Shown: positions 1 to 11,439, counted from the first letter of the stretch. The stretch: DNA of 64,000 nucleotides from Gigaspora margarita (GCA_009809945.1 WTPW01000310.1:171404-235403); one strand, 5' to 3'. Notes: generated from the letters alone by a model not told the origin. Made by a program: numbers and translations.

Positions 1-173
1 TATGGATCCATAGAATTCAAATAAAAAAATTTTCATCGAATTTGATCAAGTGGTTGCTAAGATATCTTCACTCAAAGTTAAGATTTTCATTTTGAATTTT
101 ATATATTCAAAAGCGGGTTTTATATTTTAAAAGCAGGTTTTACGTATTTTATATATTCAAAAGGGTTTTACAT

Positions 174-620
174 ATTCAAAAGTGAATTTACATATTTTAT
201 ATATTCAAAGTGGGTTTTACATATTTTAAATATCAATGAAGATTTCATCTATTTTAGCTAATCAATGCAAGTTTTACTAGCAGGCATTGCGAATAAAATA
301 AAAATAAAAATTTTATTTTATATAATCATCAATCTCAAAATAATATTTCTATATATATACCATAGTAATATTATCTGTATATGACCTATATTAGAGATGT
401 CTGGGACCTGTTACAGACTTGTATAGATTTTTATTAATTACAGTTTTAAAAAATTTGCACTATATTTATTTACCCAATACTAGATGTTATAATTTAGTTT
501 TTAGCGAATTACTATAAAATTTATATGTGATAATCCAACTTTTAGCAAATTTACTTGATTTTAGAGGTAGCGAAAATGCCTAAATTTATGCAGATCAGTT
601 ATGACCTCTATGAGAGATGT
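174..620 (+). repeat. Direct repeat, copy 1 of 2 (about 447 bp)
   Basis: This segment recurs almost base for base at 1447-1893. It begins ATTCAAAAGTGAATTTAC and ends near a TATGACCTCTATGAGAGATGT motif. The first 390 bases or so are practically identical between copies; single-base differences appear only near the right end. The 5' lead-in (60-175) has short degenerate tandem units built on 'atattcaaaagtgggttttac'. No coding potential is seen on either strand. Confidence 0.85.
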
Positions 621-929
621 TCAGGGTTCTATTTAGGGTGCTAATATTTATTACCTAATATCCATTTACTATAGAGGCTTACCCCTACTCTAGGTAATAT
701 ATTTAACTAAATTTGATTGGCTATAATTTTTTTATAAAGTAAGGTTTTGTTTGACCCCCTACACTCTAAAATATTATCTAATAAATATTAGTGCCCTTAT
801 TATATACCAGTTTTATTTGTTGCCTGCTTTGAATTATTTCTAGCTCAATTTTAAGTTTTATTTTAAGTCAAAGCTTCCGCTATGGGAAAAAGTATTTTTA
901 TTCAAGTTATCAGATCACGGGTGCCTCCA

Positions 930-1170
930 GGGTATACATGGTGATAAAATTATTTTGGGTTTTGGAACCCAAAATTAAAAAATCTTTCCAAAATTGATTT
1001 TGACCTATTTTACCTAAAACCCAAAATTTTTTGATTCTTTTTTTGAATAGACGAAATTATAAGGAACATAAATATTTAAATTTTATTTGCTTTTCTTTAT
1101 AAAAAATTTTAATTTATTTTACAAAACCCAAAATAGGCATTTTTCAAAAATTAATTTAGGTACTATCTAT
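930..1170 (-). mobile_element. Non-autonomous hAT-like MITE, copy A (inverse of 8056-8292)
   Basis: This stretch is a diverged inverted copy of the element at 8056-8292. Both share ATACATGGTGA at one end, 'attttgggttttggaaccc' subterminally, and 'caaaacccaaaatagg' at the other end. No target-site duplication is visible here, and the right end abuts the next repeat directly at 1171. The hAT assignment is by homology to the copy with an exact 8-bp duplication. Confidence 0.6.
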
Positions 1171-1445
1171 TAGTGCTTCTACGAACTGGACTCGAACCAG
1201 ACTTTAGTCAAGTCTGAGTCTGGTTCGATTTTTGGACCAGACTCAGACTTTTATATTCAGACTTTTTAGTCAAGTCCGAGTTTGGTCCGGGTCCGGTTTG
1301 AAGTTCGCGAACCATCCGGGTTCGAATATAGTTATATGTATTTTTTAGTGCTGAACAAGTTTACTTAGTGCATGTTTTTAGAATTAATTAGTAAAATTTT
1401 ATGAATTATAAGATTTTATAAAATTTTATTAATAAAATTTTATAA
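1171..1445 (+). repeat. Truncated repeat with CGAACC/CCAGAC words
   Basis: It opens with TAGTGCTTCTACGAACTGG and is rich in the word pair 'cgaaccagac / agtctggttcg' up to about 1325. It then runs into 'tagtgctgaacaagtttacttagtgcatg' and a palindromic 'aaattttatgaattat' stretch. The same order is found at 60358-60590, where the sequence continues for another kilobase. Here it stops exactly at the single N at 1446. Confidence 0.7.
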
Positions 1446-1446
1446 N
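1446..1446. other. Single N, probable assembly join
   Basis: One ambiguous base lies exactly where the truncated 1171-1445 element ends and the second copy of the 447-bp direct repeat begins. A mis-join or collapsed gap is the simplest reading. Confidence 0.7.
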
Positions 1447-1893
1447 ATTCAAAAGTGAATTTACATATTTTATATATTCAAAGTGGGTTTTACATATTTT
1501 AAATATCAATGAAGATTTCATCTATTTTAGCTAATCAATGCAAGTTTTACTAGCAGGCATTGCGAATAAAATAAAAATAAAAATTTTATTTTATATAATC
1601 ATCAATCTCAAAATAATATTTCTATATATATACCATAGTAATATTATCTGTATATGACCTATATTAGAGATGTCTGGGACCTGTTACAGACTTGTATAGA
1701 TTTTTATTAATTACAGTTTTAAAAAATTTGCACTATATTTATTTACCCAATACTAGATGTTATAATTTAGTTTTTAGCGAATTACTATAAAATTTATATG
1801 TGATAATCCAACTTTTAGCAAATTTACTTGATTTTAGGGGTAGTGAAAATGCCTAAATTTATGCAGATCAGTTATGACCTCTATGAAAGATAT
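1447..1893 (+). repeat. Direct repeat, copy 2 of 2
   Basis: Near-identical to 174-620 at an offset of 1273 bases. It starts immediately after the N at 1446, and its last 60 bases carry most of the differences (for example 'ttagggg tagtg' against 'ttagagg tagcg'). Confidence 0.85.
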
Positions 1894-2126
1894 TTGGAGT
1901 CCTCTTTATTTTTCATAATATAAATTATTAAAATTACATTTTTACTTAAATTTATCATAAAATTTATATTATTAAAATGCTTTAAATAAAAAAACTCATT
2001 ATTAAGTAATGGTCTTATATATATAGTTTGAATATTTAAGTTAGAGAGAAAATTAATAATACAGTTGTAGAGTTTTATTCTTTTGCAAAGATAATTTTTT
2101 ATGATTTTCATATAAAATCACTACAT

Positions 2127-2372
2127 GGGGGGTTTTAGTAGAAACCAGGCAAATTGTTTTTAGTAAGTTTTTTTAAAACTTTAAATTAAAATATCTCGAC
2201 AACTATTAAACCAAACTTGATAAATTTTTTTTATATTAATTCTATAACTATATAGAATTAAAATAAAAAAAAAATTATCAAGTTTGGTTTAATAGTTGTT
2301 GAGATATTTTAATTCAAAGTCTAAAAAAAATTTACTTAGAAACAATTTGCCTGGTTTCTATTGACACCCCCC
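2127..2372. mobile_element. Foldback MITE, 246 bp
   Basis: The two arms are inverted complements over almost their whole length. The left arm starts GGGGGGTTTTAGTAGAAACC and the right arm ends 'ggtttctattgacacccccc'. The hairpin loop is a short AT palindrome near 2250 centred on 'tataactatatagaatta'. No open frame is present and no clear target duplication was found. The superfamily is undetermined. Confidence 0.75.
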
Positions 2373-2537
2373 AATATTAAAATGATCAATATAAAAAATT
2401 CTTATTAGTTAGATTTATTATAATAAGTGTACTATATTTGTAAATCATCTAATGTGCAACACCCCAATGGTACAAATAGATCACCTCAATTTTGTCACTA
2501 AAGTATTTTAATTTTAAAAAACTTCTATTAATATTAT

Positions 2538-3578
2538 CAGTCAGGAAATATGTCACACCTGTTTATATATGAGTGCTAATATATAATAAAACTTATAATA
2601 AAAACATATAAATTTACTATAAACTTTAAGCTCAAGTTTCTTTTCAACCTACATATTAACTTATTTTTGAATTTTAGGATTAAACATATTAAAAATAGTA
2701 GAATAAAAACATTTAAGATGACTTTTTAAAATTTTGCAAAAATTAATGATTTTGCTAGTAAAATTTCATAAAAAAAGATATGCTAATTTTGAAAATATAA
2801 TTACATGCAAAATTTTATGCTGAACAACTTTATTTAGACGACCAAAGTAGGTTATCTTGTAAGAAAAATGGGTTAGCTATATGCTAAAGTTAAAAATTTT
2901 TGGTTTGTAATATAAACTCCTTTTTTTTGTCAAGATAACCTACTTTGGGCGCTTAAGCAAAGTTGTTCAGCATGCAATTTTACTCGTGCTTAAGGTGAAA
3001 ACACCATTTACTAGGTAAAAAATGGGGTCGAAGTTAGGAAAAAAAATTTTTCTAAAAAATTCTTTAGAAAAAAATTTTTTTCTAACTTCGATCGTATTTT
3101 TCATCTAGTAAATGGCTGAGAAACGTGTTTTTACCTTATATACGAGTAAATTTGCATGCTGGACAATTTTGCTAAAGTGCCCAAAGTAGGTTATCTTGAC
3201 AAAAAAGGGTTTATATTACAAACCAAAAATTTTTAACTTTAGCATATAGCTAACCAATTTTTCTTACAAGGTAACCTACTTTGGTCATCTAAATAAAGTT
3301 GTTTAGCATGCAATTTTGCATGTAATTATATTTTCAAAATTAGCATATCTTTTTTTATGAAATTTTACTAGCAAAATCGTTAATTTTTGCAAAATTTTTA
3401 AGCAGCCATCTTAAGTGTTTTTATTCTACTATTCTCAATATATTTAAGCCTAAAATTCAAAAATAAGTTAATATGTAGGTTGAAAAAAATCTTGAGCTTA
3501 AAGTTTATAGTAAAATTATAAGTTTTTATAATAAGTTTTATTATAATTTATCACACGGTATGACATCTTTCCTAACTG
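2538..3578. mobile_element. Large foldback (palindromic) element, about 1.04 kb
   Basis: The left arm reads CAGTCAGGAAATATGTCACA and its complement ends at 3578 ('ggtatgacatctttcctaactg'). The arms match through the whole element, with the centre near 3058 in a run around 'ttctaaaaaattctttagaaaaaa'. Each arm holds a secondary hairpin made of 'aagataacctacttt' units and the word CTGAACAACTTT. The element is flanked by TTAT on both sides, a possible 4-bp target duplication. It is non-coding. Confidence 0.75.
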
Positions 3579-3590
3579 TTATTTCTATAA

Positions 3591-3681
3591 GTTCTTGATC
3601 AAATTAATAAATATTTTTTATTTGAATTCTATAGATTCATAGAATTTAAATAAAAAAATTTTATTAACTTTGGTCAAGAAC
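3591..3681. repeat. Short inverted repeat, GTTCTTGACCAAATT family, copy 1
   Basis: Arms GTTCTTGATCAAATTAATAA and TTTGGTCAAGAAC surround the centre 'gaattctatagattcatagaattt'. The same hairpin recurs at 4493-4586, 5325-5413 and 7450-7533, often next to 'agatatcttt'. It behaves like a very short MITE or a conserved hairpin of a larger repeat. Confidence 0.7.
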
Positions 3682-3699
3682 TTGTAAAGATATCATTGA

Positions 3700-4440
3700 T
3701 AAAAGTTCCTATAAACAATTTTAATGCAGCTTTTTTGTAATATATGTTTTTTTGCTTTTTCAAAATAATCTACAATTTGATAATGATTTACAAAATATCC
3801 TGTTATACTAATCTAAAAACATTTACTAATAAACTTGCAGTGCATATTTTCAACTTGTAAAATTTTAATTTTATAAAAAAATATTAAAAATTCATAGAGA
3901 TATTGAAGGAACTGGACATCTAGTACAGAGGTCATACTTAATTTTTTTAGCAAAAACCCCTGAAATTTGAGAAGCAAAAAAACATTCTTTGGTAATTATC
4001 TTGGCATCCAGTGGTCCAATTTGAATAAACTTTTTTTAAAAATTATCCCTTAGTAAGATGCATCTAACAAAAAAAGTTCATTTTATTCTGATCACTAGAT
4101 CAAAAGTTATTTAAAAAATGTATTTTGTTGTATTTAGCAAATTGGAGCAAAATTGGCCAAAATACAGTTATGACCTATGAAAGATGTCCAGGGTTCTGAT
4201 ATTGATGTTTTTGTAAATTTAGATGTGTAATGTTTTTGCAGAATTTTCTCTTGAATTTGACTGCTTCCAGAAGAATGTTCTTTAAATAAAACCTCAAAAA
4301 TGCTACTAAGTAAGTAGATTTTTTAGATATTCAAGAATCTACTATAAAATTTCAGACCAAACAGATCAATATTGACTAAAATATTTAGATTTTTCATTTT
4401 GTAACTAGATTCAGATTTCTCTAGTAAACAATTTTGGTAT
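3700..4440 (+). repeat. Dispersed AT-rich repeat R1, copy 1, split by a MITE
   Basis: The family is defined by 'ataatgatttacaaaatatcctgttata', then 'cagtgcatattttcaacttgta', then 'gaattttctcttgaatttgactgcttccagaag'. A second copy lies at 4690-5110 and an inverted third at 7137-7430. In this copy the hAT-like MITE 3907-4197 interrupts the unit; the other two run through the same point uninterrupted. Confidence 0.7.
3907..4197. mobile_element. hAT-like MITE, 291 bp, target duplication GATATTGA
   Basis: Exact 8-bp direct repeats GATATTGA (3899-3906 and 4198-4205) flank the element. Its ends are inverted: AGGAACTGGACATCT on the left and AGATGTCCAGGGTTCT on the right. Subterminal words 'aggtcat / atgacct' are mirrored. 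The insertion splits repeat R1, and the empty site is seen in the R1 copy at about 4870. The 8-bp duplication indicates the hAT superfamily; no transposase is encoded. Related end fragments lie near 380-420 and 600-620. Confidence 0.85.
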
Positions 4441-4492
4441 ATAATATATATTTTTAGAAATAAAAAATTTTTTATCAAAGATATCTTTATGA

Positions 4493-4586
4493 GTTCTTAA
4501 CCAAATTTGATAAAATTTTTTGTATTTTAATTGTACAAATATATAGAATTCAAATAAAAAAATTTTTATTAAATTTGGTCAAAAAC
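4493..4586. repeat. Short inverted repeat, GTTCTTGACCAAATT family, copy 2
   Basis: Arms 'gttcttaaccaaatttgataaa' and 'aaatttggtcaaaaac' pair around 'tgtacaaatatatagaattc'. The right arm forms the first unit of the 29-bp tandem array that follows. Confidence 0.65.
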
Positions 4587-4680
4587 TTGTAGATTTATTG
4601 AATTTGGTCAAGAACTTGTGAATTTATTGAATTTGGTCACGAACTTGTGGATTTATTGAATTTGGTCAAGAACTTGTAGA
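4572..4680 (+). repeat. 29-bp tandem repeat, about 3.8 copies
   Basis: Unit AATTTGGTCAAGAACTTGTG followed by AATTTATTG starts at 4572, 4601, 4630 and 4659 with one or two substitutions per copy. It appears to be a local expansion of one arm of the adjacent inverted repeat. Confidence 0.9.
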
Positions 4681-4689
4681 AATATCTTT

Positions 4690-5110
4690 GATGAAAGTCC
4701 CTCAACACAGCTTCATTGTAATGTATATATATTTTTTGTTTTTTTACAATTTGATAATCATTTACAAAATATTCTGTTATATTAATATAAAAACTTTATT
4801 AATTATACTTGTAGTGCATATCTTCAACTTGTAGAATCTCAATAGTTATTAAAAAATATTAGAAACTCATAGAGATATTACATTTTTGTAAATTCAGATA
4901 CATAACATTTTCACAGAATTTTTACTTAAATTGACACTTTTAGAAGAATTTTTTTAAAATAAAAACTCAAAAATGCTATTAAGTAAGCAAATTTCTTAGA
5001 TATTTAAATGTCTACTATAAAAATTTTAATTCAAATGAATCAATATCAACAGAGATATTTAAATTTTTCATTTTACTTCTAGATTCAAATTTCACTGTAA
5101 TGAAAAGGAC
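4690..5110 (+). repeat. Dispersed AT-rich repeat R1, copy 2 (no MITE)
   Basis: Homologous to 3700-4440, with the same order of 'tttacaaaatattctgttata', 'agtgcatatcttcaacttgtag', 'gaaactcatagagatatt' and 'ttgacacttttagaagaa'. It lacks the 3907-4197 insertion and so serves as the empty-site reference. Confidence 0.7.
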
Positions 5111-5324
5111 AAAAAAATCATAGTACCTTACTCTGATTTTCACAAGTTTAAAAAAAACAAGATACTGTGCAATAATAAACTCAATAGAGAATAGGTTTGC
5201 TTTCTAAAATTTCAAATTATTTTGGTCAAATATTCATTCTTTATTAGCTTTTTTTATTTGCTACTGCTTCTTTGTAATATATATTTTTGGAAATAGAAGA
5301 ATCTTTATCAAAGATATCTTTATG

Positions 5325-5413
5325 AGTTCTTGACCAAATTCAATAAAATTTTTTTTATTTGAATTCTATATATTGTATAATTAAAAAAAATTTATTGAAT
5401 TTGATCAAGAACT
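5325..5413. repeat. Short inverted repeat, GTTCTTGACCAAATT family, copy 3
   Basis: Arms 'gttcttgaccaaattcaata' and 'attgaatttgatcaagaac' with the centre near 'gaattctatatattgtataatt'. Confidence 0.65.
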
Positions 5414-5778
5414 CGTAGAGATATCTTTAATAAAAGATTTTTTATTTTCAAAAACATATGTTATATAGCAAAATTGTTTACAAGAGAACCCAATCTAATT
5501 ACAAAATAAAAAATCTAAATATCTTTATCAATATTGATCTTTTTGGCTGAAAGTCTTACAGTAGACTTTTGAATACCTAAAAAATCTACTTACTTATAAT
5601 GTTTTTGAGATTTCATTTAAGAGTAAGATGAATTTAGATCATTTTCTATATATATATACCTTCAGAATACAAAAAGTGGTAATTATATAGAGATGTGACT
5701 AATATAGAGGGAATTCTATATAATCACAATTATAATAAAATTATATATAAGAAAATTGTGATTATATAGAAGTTTTAA

Positions 5779-6593
5779 TAAATAAAAATTTTTAAATTTT
5801 GTTTTTTAAATAATCGATTATAATTGCTACATATAAAGTTAAAATTGTACTAAGTAAATCGATAATAATGCTCTAAGTAACATTGTTCAGAAGACAAAAT
5901 TATATATATGTTGAAATTTTGAAATAATTTGAATAACATTTTATTATTACACTTTTACAAGTTGTGTTTTGGCAGAAAAAAAATTAAAATATTAAAAATT
6001 TTTAAACTTATATGAAATTATAAAAATGCATTAATAAAATTTTATTCAAATTATTTCAAAATTTCAAAATATATGTAATTTTCTATTCTGAATAATTTTA
6101 CTTAGATAATTATTTATCGATTTACTTAATATAATTTTAACTTTTATATGTAGCTATAACATATGATTATTTAAAAAAAATTATAACATTCTTTTTTTAA
6201 ATTATCATATATCGTAGCTACATATAAAAATCACAATTATATTAAATAAATTGATAATAATTATCTAAGTAAAGTTATTCAGAATAGAAAATTACATATA
6301 TTTTGAAATTTTGAAATAATTTGGATAAAATTTTATTAATACACTTTTATAATTTCAGATAATTTCAAAAATTTTTAATTTTTTAGTTTTTTTCGTCTAA
6401 GCGTAACTTGTAAAAGTGTAATAATAAAATGTTATTTAAATTATTTCAAAATTTCAACATATATGTAGTTTTGTCTCCTGAACAATGTTACTTAGAGCAT
6501 TATTATCGATTTAGTTAGTATAATTTTAACTTTTATATATAGCAATTATAATCGATTATTTAAAAAAACCAAATTTTAAAAATTTTTATTTGT
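5779..6593. mobile_element. Large foldback element, about 0.8 kb
   Basis: The left arm (AATAAAAATTTTTAAATTTTG, then 'aataatcgattataattgc') and the right arm ('gcaattataatcgattattt', then 'caaattttaaaaatttttattt') are complementary with the centre near 6186. Internal hairpins repeat 'taagtaaatcgataataat' and CTGAACAATGTTACTTAG. On either side (5690-5770 and 6700-6850) lie words such as 'gtgactatatagagg', which may be outer parts of the same mobile unit. No open frame is present. Confidence 0.7.
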
Positions 6594-7136
6594 TAAACAA
6601 TAATAAAATAACATAAAAATATTTATAATAATAAAATAACTAATTCAAAATATTTATAATAATGATGTAATTATGTAGGAGTAGTTTTATATAGGTGGTA
6701 AATAAAAATTGTGATAGTGACTATAATGCAAATATGCTTATATAGAGATAAAAATTATAGTAAAAAAGGTTAGTAAATTTACAAAAGTGATTATATTGGA
6801 TTTGTAACTATATAGAGAGTGACTATATAGAGGTTAGACTGTATATTATTTAAAAAAATTTATGCAAAAATTGAACATATGTTACATATTAAAGTTTTTA
6901 AAAATATAATTTTTTTTATAAAATTTTTATAGTATATAAATTAAACCTTTCTAATTCTAATAATACAATTTTAAACAGTTGTTATATTTTAAAAAAATAT
7001 GCTTACATATATTGTTAATTCTTCCTGGGATAATCAAAATTTGTCTAGATTACACAAATAAATATCATATGATCATTATCTGATTTCAATTGAATGTTAT
7101 TGTAAAAAATTAGTAATGTGATCACTATTAAAAATG

Positions 7137-7430
7137 ATTGACACTCTTCTTACTCTTAAAGACAATTCTTCTGGAAGCAGTCAAATCCAAGAGAAAATTC
7201 TGCAAAAACATTATGCATTTGAATTTACAAAAACATCAATATCTCTATGAGTTTCTAATATTTTCCATAAAATTGAGAATCTACAAGCTGAAGATATGCA
7301 CTACAAGCTTAATTAGTAAATGTTTTTAGGTTGGCATAACAGAATATTTTATAAATCATTATCAAATTGTAGGTTATTTTGAAAAGCAATATTACAAAGA
7401 AGCTGCTTTAAAGTGTTTACAAAAACTTTT
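7137..7430 (-). repeat. Dispersed AT-rich repeat R1, copy 3 (inverted)
   Basis: The reverse complement matches the R1 copies at 3700 and 4690. Examples are 'ttctggaagcagtcaaat' (complement of 'atttgactgcttccagaa' at about 4255) and 'gatatgcactacaag' (complement of 'cttgtagtgcatatc'). An open frame on the plus strand here is an accident of the repeat. Confidence 0.7.
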
Positions 7431-7449
7431 ATCATAGATATCTCTACAA

Positions 7450-7533
7450 GTTCTTGACTAAATTCAATAAAAATTTTTTTATTTTAATTATAAGAATTTG
7501 AATAAAAAATTTTATTAAATTTGATCAAGAACT
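7450..7533. repeat. Short inverted repeat, GTTCTTGACCAAATT family, copy 4
   Basis: Arms 'gttcttgactaaattcaata' and 'ttaaatttgatcaagaac'. It lies at the end of the inverted R1 copy, mirroring the arrangement at 3591-3700. Confidence 0.65.
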
Positions 7534-8055
7534 CATAGAGATAAGATTAAAAAAGTTAAAAGATTTAAATGACAAAATCAAGATGATCTACATGTACTAT
7601 AGTGCGAATAGCAAAAATCTATAGACAAATTCAATTCCCTAAATTTATAGTTCACTTTCTAATAGAAATTTTATTAGAAGAGGACCTAATAAATAGTTAG
7701 AGTATATATATATCGGGAAACTAAAGGAGCTGCAAATATATAAAATCTTGCAAGAAATCTTAAAATTCCAGAGAGGCTTACTTGCAAGTTTTGAGATATT
7801 GCAATTTTTTAAAAAATAAGTTGTGATTCTTTGCTTTTATTGTGCTTTGAGAAATATGCTAGCACAAGTTACTTTTAATATGTACTATTCTATAAAATAA
7901 ATATGCTATCACATACAATGTACATATATGTGCTATTTAATGCATACTATTCTGTATGATGTGATATAATGTGCCAACCATTATATAGTATCCATGTTAT
8001 TTTTAACTGTGCTATTCTATAAAACATGCATATACATACCACATGACCTGTACTA

Positions 8056-8292
8056 TAAATGCCACCAAAATTAATTTTTGAAAAATACCTATTTTGGGTT
8101 TTGTAAAATAAATTAAAATTTTTTATAAGGAAGAGCAAATAAAATTTATATATTTATATTTCTTATTATTTTTGTCTATTCAAAAAAAAATCAATAAATT
8201 TCAGGTTTTAAGTAAAATAGGTCAAAACAATTTTGGGAAAATTTTTAATTTTAGGTTCCAAAACCTATAATAATTTTGTCACCATGTATAAA
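8056..8292 (+). mobile_element. hAT-like MITE, 237 bp, target duplication CTGTACTA
   Basis: Exact 8-bp repeats CTGTACTA (8048-8055 and 8293-8300) flank it. The ends are weakly inverted (TAAATGCCACCAAAATTA against the complement of 'taattttgtcaccatgtataaa'). The subterminal word is 'attttgggttttg'. A diverged inverted copy lies at 930-1170. No coding capacity. Confidence 0.75.
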
Positions 8293-8300
8293 CTGTACTA

Positions 8301-10190
8301 TTCCATCATATTTAGTCTACTCCTGCTATAGTCACACTGTCTGGCAGAAACCTGATATGACTATAGCGAGAAAACATAATAATAGTCACATCATGTAATT
8401 ATAACAAGAGTTAATTTTATAATACTGCAAATAATTGGTATATAGTCTCAAGAAAATGTGACTATTTCAGGTGTGACTATTGCGGGAGTAAACTGTATAC
8501 TAATTTTCTGTACCATATCCTGAACTACTTTTCTTATAGAGATTTTTATATTTTTTAAAAAAAACTTTGCATGCCCTAAATTAATTCATGTTCATATCTA
8601 AGGTTACACAAATTTAATTCATTGGTTTGCATAACAATGAATCAAAAATTTTGATATTTTTATTGAATACATCAGTAATTACAGAAAATTAAAGTCATCA
8701 TTAGATGATATCAGAGAAAAAATTAAATGTCAAAAATTGAATAATTGGCATAATAGGAATTTAAAATTTTTCTTGGAAAATTGGGTCAGTAGGTTATACA
8801 AAATGAAAAATTAACTTTGTTTAGTCTAATAAAATTTTTATTACAGAAATATTAATTATAGCAATATTTTTATAGCAATATTTATTGTGTTAATATTTAT
8901 TGTGTTAATATTTATTGTGTTGTTGTATAAAACTATAAAATAAGCAATTTATTAAAAAGTATTTGTTTAAAAAGAGTTGATGCAATATTTAGCCCAAATA
9001 ATTGTAGCTATGCTTATTAATTATCTTGTTGTGCTGCTTTTCTTTTTGTTTTTCTAGTCGAATTTTGTTATAGTTCTTTAGCTGAGATTGATACTTACAT
9101 GATATACCCATTGCTATGTATTTATCAAAAATAGATGCTCAGCTTTAACATTACTATATTCAAAGTAATATTTTGTAATAATTAAATTAAACCTCTATAA
9201 AAAAGTTACAAAACTATTTTTTATAATTAACTAAAAAATCTTACAATTCAGTTTAAATTTAAAATTTAACATTTGTTTAATATTGTTTAATACTAAAAAA
9301 TATAAATAATAAATTTGGAATTAATGTTTTTAACCTTTTATAAAAATACACTTCATAACTTTGTAAATATATTGTGTAAAAAACAGTTAATTTTTAAAAA
9401 ATTTTTTTAAAAGAGAAAGAAATTCTATCTGTGTATCTAAATGAAGGTTGGGCAATTTTATATTTAATTTATATGATATAAACTTTATTATGCTTTTTTA
9501 AAAGAATTAGGACTAAAAAAAAATTTTTGAATCTTTTGAAAATTTTGGGTCAGTGAGTAATGCAAAGCGAAAATTTAACTTTGCATGGCCTTAACTTTAT
9601 CAAGTTAAATGTTTAAATCAAATAATTTCAAAATTAAAAATTTGGATTGTTTTTGTAAATAAGAATAATACTATATAATTTTGTTACCATATAACTTGAA
9701 GAATAATTTCATTTTCTTTGATCAGACTTTGTTAACTATTTATATAATAAATAATTACTCCTAAAGCATGCAAAGATTAGTTAATTACCTTTTCTTATAC
9801 AGCTAATTGAATTAATAATACCAAATCTGTTCCTTATTATTATATTATTATTCAAATTTAACCACTATCTAGTCTTTTGTTACTAGTTTTGTGTGATAAT
9901 ATTACACAGCTATCTAGTGATGTACATCTGCAATTTCTTGTACTTGGTTGGTCAGTGTGATCATTATTTTCACAGTTTATTTTTATAATGAAGTACTAAA
10001 GGTATTATTACATAGTTGTATACAAATAAAGCTAATATAGATTATTACTTATAAGATTAAAATGATTATAAATTAATTGAAAGGTTGTAATTTGATACAG
10101 CCATTTGTCATAATTCTGATATGTATAATATCAAATTGCTAAAAAGCTGCAATGAAGCATAATTAAAGATTTGGAAGTCTCTAACATATT
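8301..10190. other. AT-rich spacer, no gene recognised
   Basis: No coherent coding frame, RNA gene or bounded mobile element was found here. A short tandem of 'aatatttattgtgtt' (about 3 copies) lies at 8878-8925. Confidence 0.6.
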
Positions 10191-10206
10191 AGAAAAGTTT
10201 TTATAG

Positions 10207-10455
10207 TACAGATCTGCGCAGATTTTTTAAAAAACCAATTATTAAAAATTAATGAAGTTCTGCAACCCTGCCAGTGATTGTTAAAGAATTTTTTTTAATT
10301 TTCTGTGCAGATTTTTAACAATTAACAATTCCTGTGCAAATTTTTAAAAAAAACAATTATTAAAAATTAATGCAGATTTGTGACTCTGCTAGCGATCATT
10401 AAAGAAATTTTTTCTTCATTTTCTGCCAGATTTAATTTTCTGCACAGATCTTTAA
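10207..10455. mobile_element. Probable MITE with TGCAGATTT words
   Basis: The ends are inverted: ACAGATCTGCGCAGATTTT on the left and AAATTTTCTGCACAGATCTT-like on the right. Inside, the block 'tttttaaaaaa(c)caattattaaaaattaatg' followed by 'ctctgc(c/t)ag(t/c)gat' occurs twice, at about 10220 and about 10340. The architecture resembles the bounded hAT-like elements of the window, but no 8-bp target duplication could be read. Confidence 0.45.
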
Positions 10456-10689
10456 GAAATTACTATATGCTCACCTAAATATTAAATGCTAGTTAAATTT
10501 TTATATATAATATTAAAAGAATATATTCAAATTTTAATAATATAATTTATTATATTGTTAAATTATAAATTTCATAAAAATAATAAAAAATAATATATTT
10601 TTATTAAAAACAACTAAAAAACATATTACAAAAAATACTACAAAAATGGCTTAGAGATATGATACAAACACCATAAAGACACTACACAA

Positions 10690-11230
10690 ACATTGCTAAA
10701 TTTCCAACAAAACGAACAACAAACAGCACAATTTACAACAAACATCAACAGTACAACAACTCTACAACAATGCTACACCAAAAACAGCAACTTTAATAAC
10801 TCTAGTAACGATAGCTCTAATGATGAAATCATACTCAGAAGAAAGAGAAGCAAATATATAAGGAAAAAGAAATCTCTCACCTCCAAGACAAAGAAAACAG
10901 CAACTCTAATAACTTCAGTAATGACGACTCCAATAATGAAATCAAACCCAGAAGAAAGAGAAGCAGTAAATATATAAAAAAATAACACCAAGATGAAAAA
11001 CTTACACAAAACCTTCAGTAAGGATGACTCCAATAGTGAAATCAGACCTGAAAGAAGCGCCAACAACGAAGAAAGCACTATGAAAGGAAGTATCCTAATT
11101 GAATGATACTGATGATAAAAGAAACACTGACAAAAAAAAAATACCAAAAAGGATGACTCTAATAGCGAAACACCAAAATGGGCAGCTCTAGCAATAAAAA
11201 ACCCAAGAAACAAATCCCCTGTATACTTAT
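10690..11230 (+). pseudogene. Low-complexity Ser/Asn-rich coding relic with about 110-bp repeats
   Basis: A 94-residue frame opens at 10693. It is Gln/Thr/Asn-rich at first and then shows a repeated block of the type N(S)SNDSSNDEI...RRKRSKYI. The nucleotide block 'agtaacgatagctctaatgatgaaatca...cagaagaaagagaagc' recurs at about 10800, 10918, 11025 and 11145, with frame breaks between copies after the second. It looks like the decayed remains of a repetitive, basic, probably disordered protein. No named domain is recognised. A 153-residue open frame on the other strand is the antisense shadow of the same repeats. Confidence 0.35.
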
Positions 11231-11439
11231 CCAAAAATCCAAAGCCCTACTGCAAACTGAAAAACTACCCCTTCTTCAGGAATTACCCTTTCCTCTTGAT
11301 TTCCTTCTTACTGAGACCAATTCACGTTCATGCTCATTTTGTCACAATGTTTGACATATAATTTGGAATTAGCTTTTCCAAGCACCAGAATACTAGACAA
11401 CTCCAATGATAAAAGAAGTATATCTCCAACAACAAGAAC

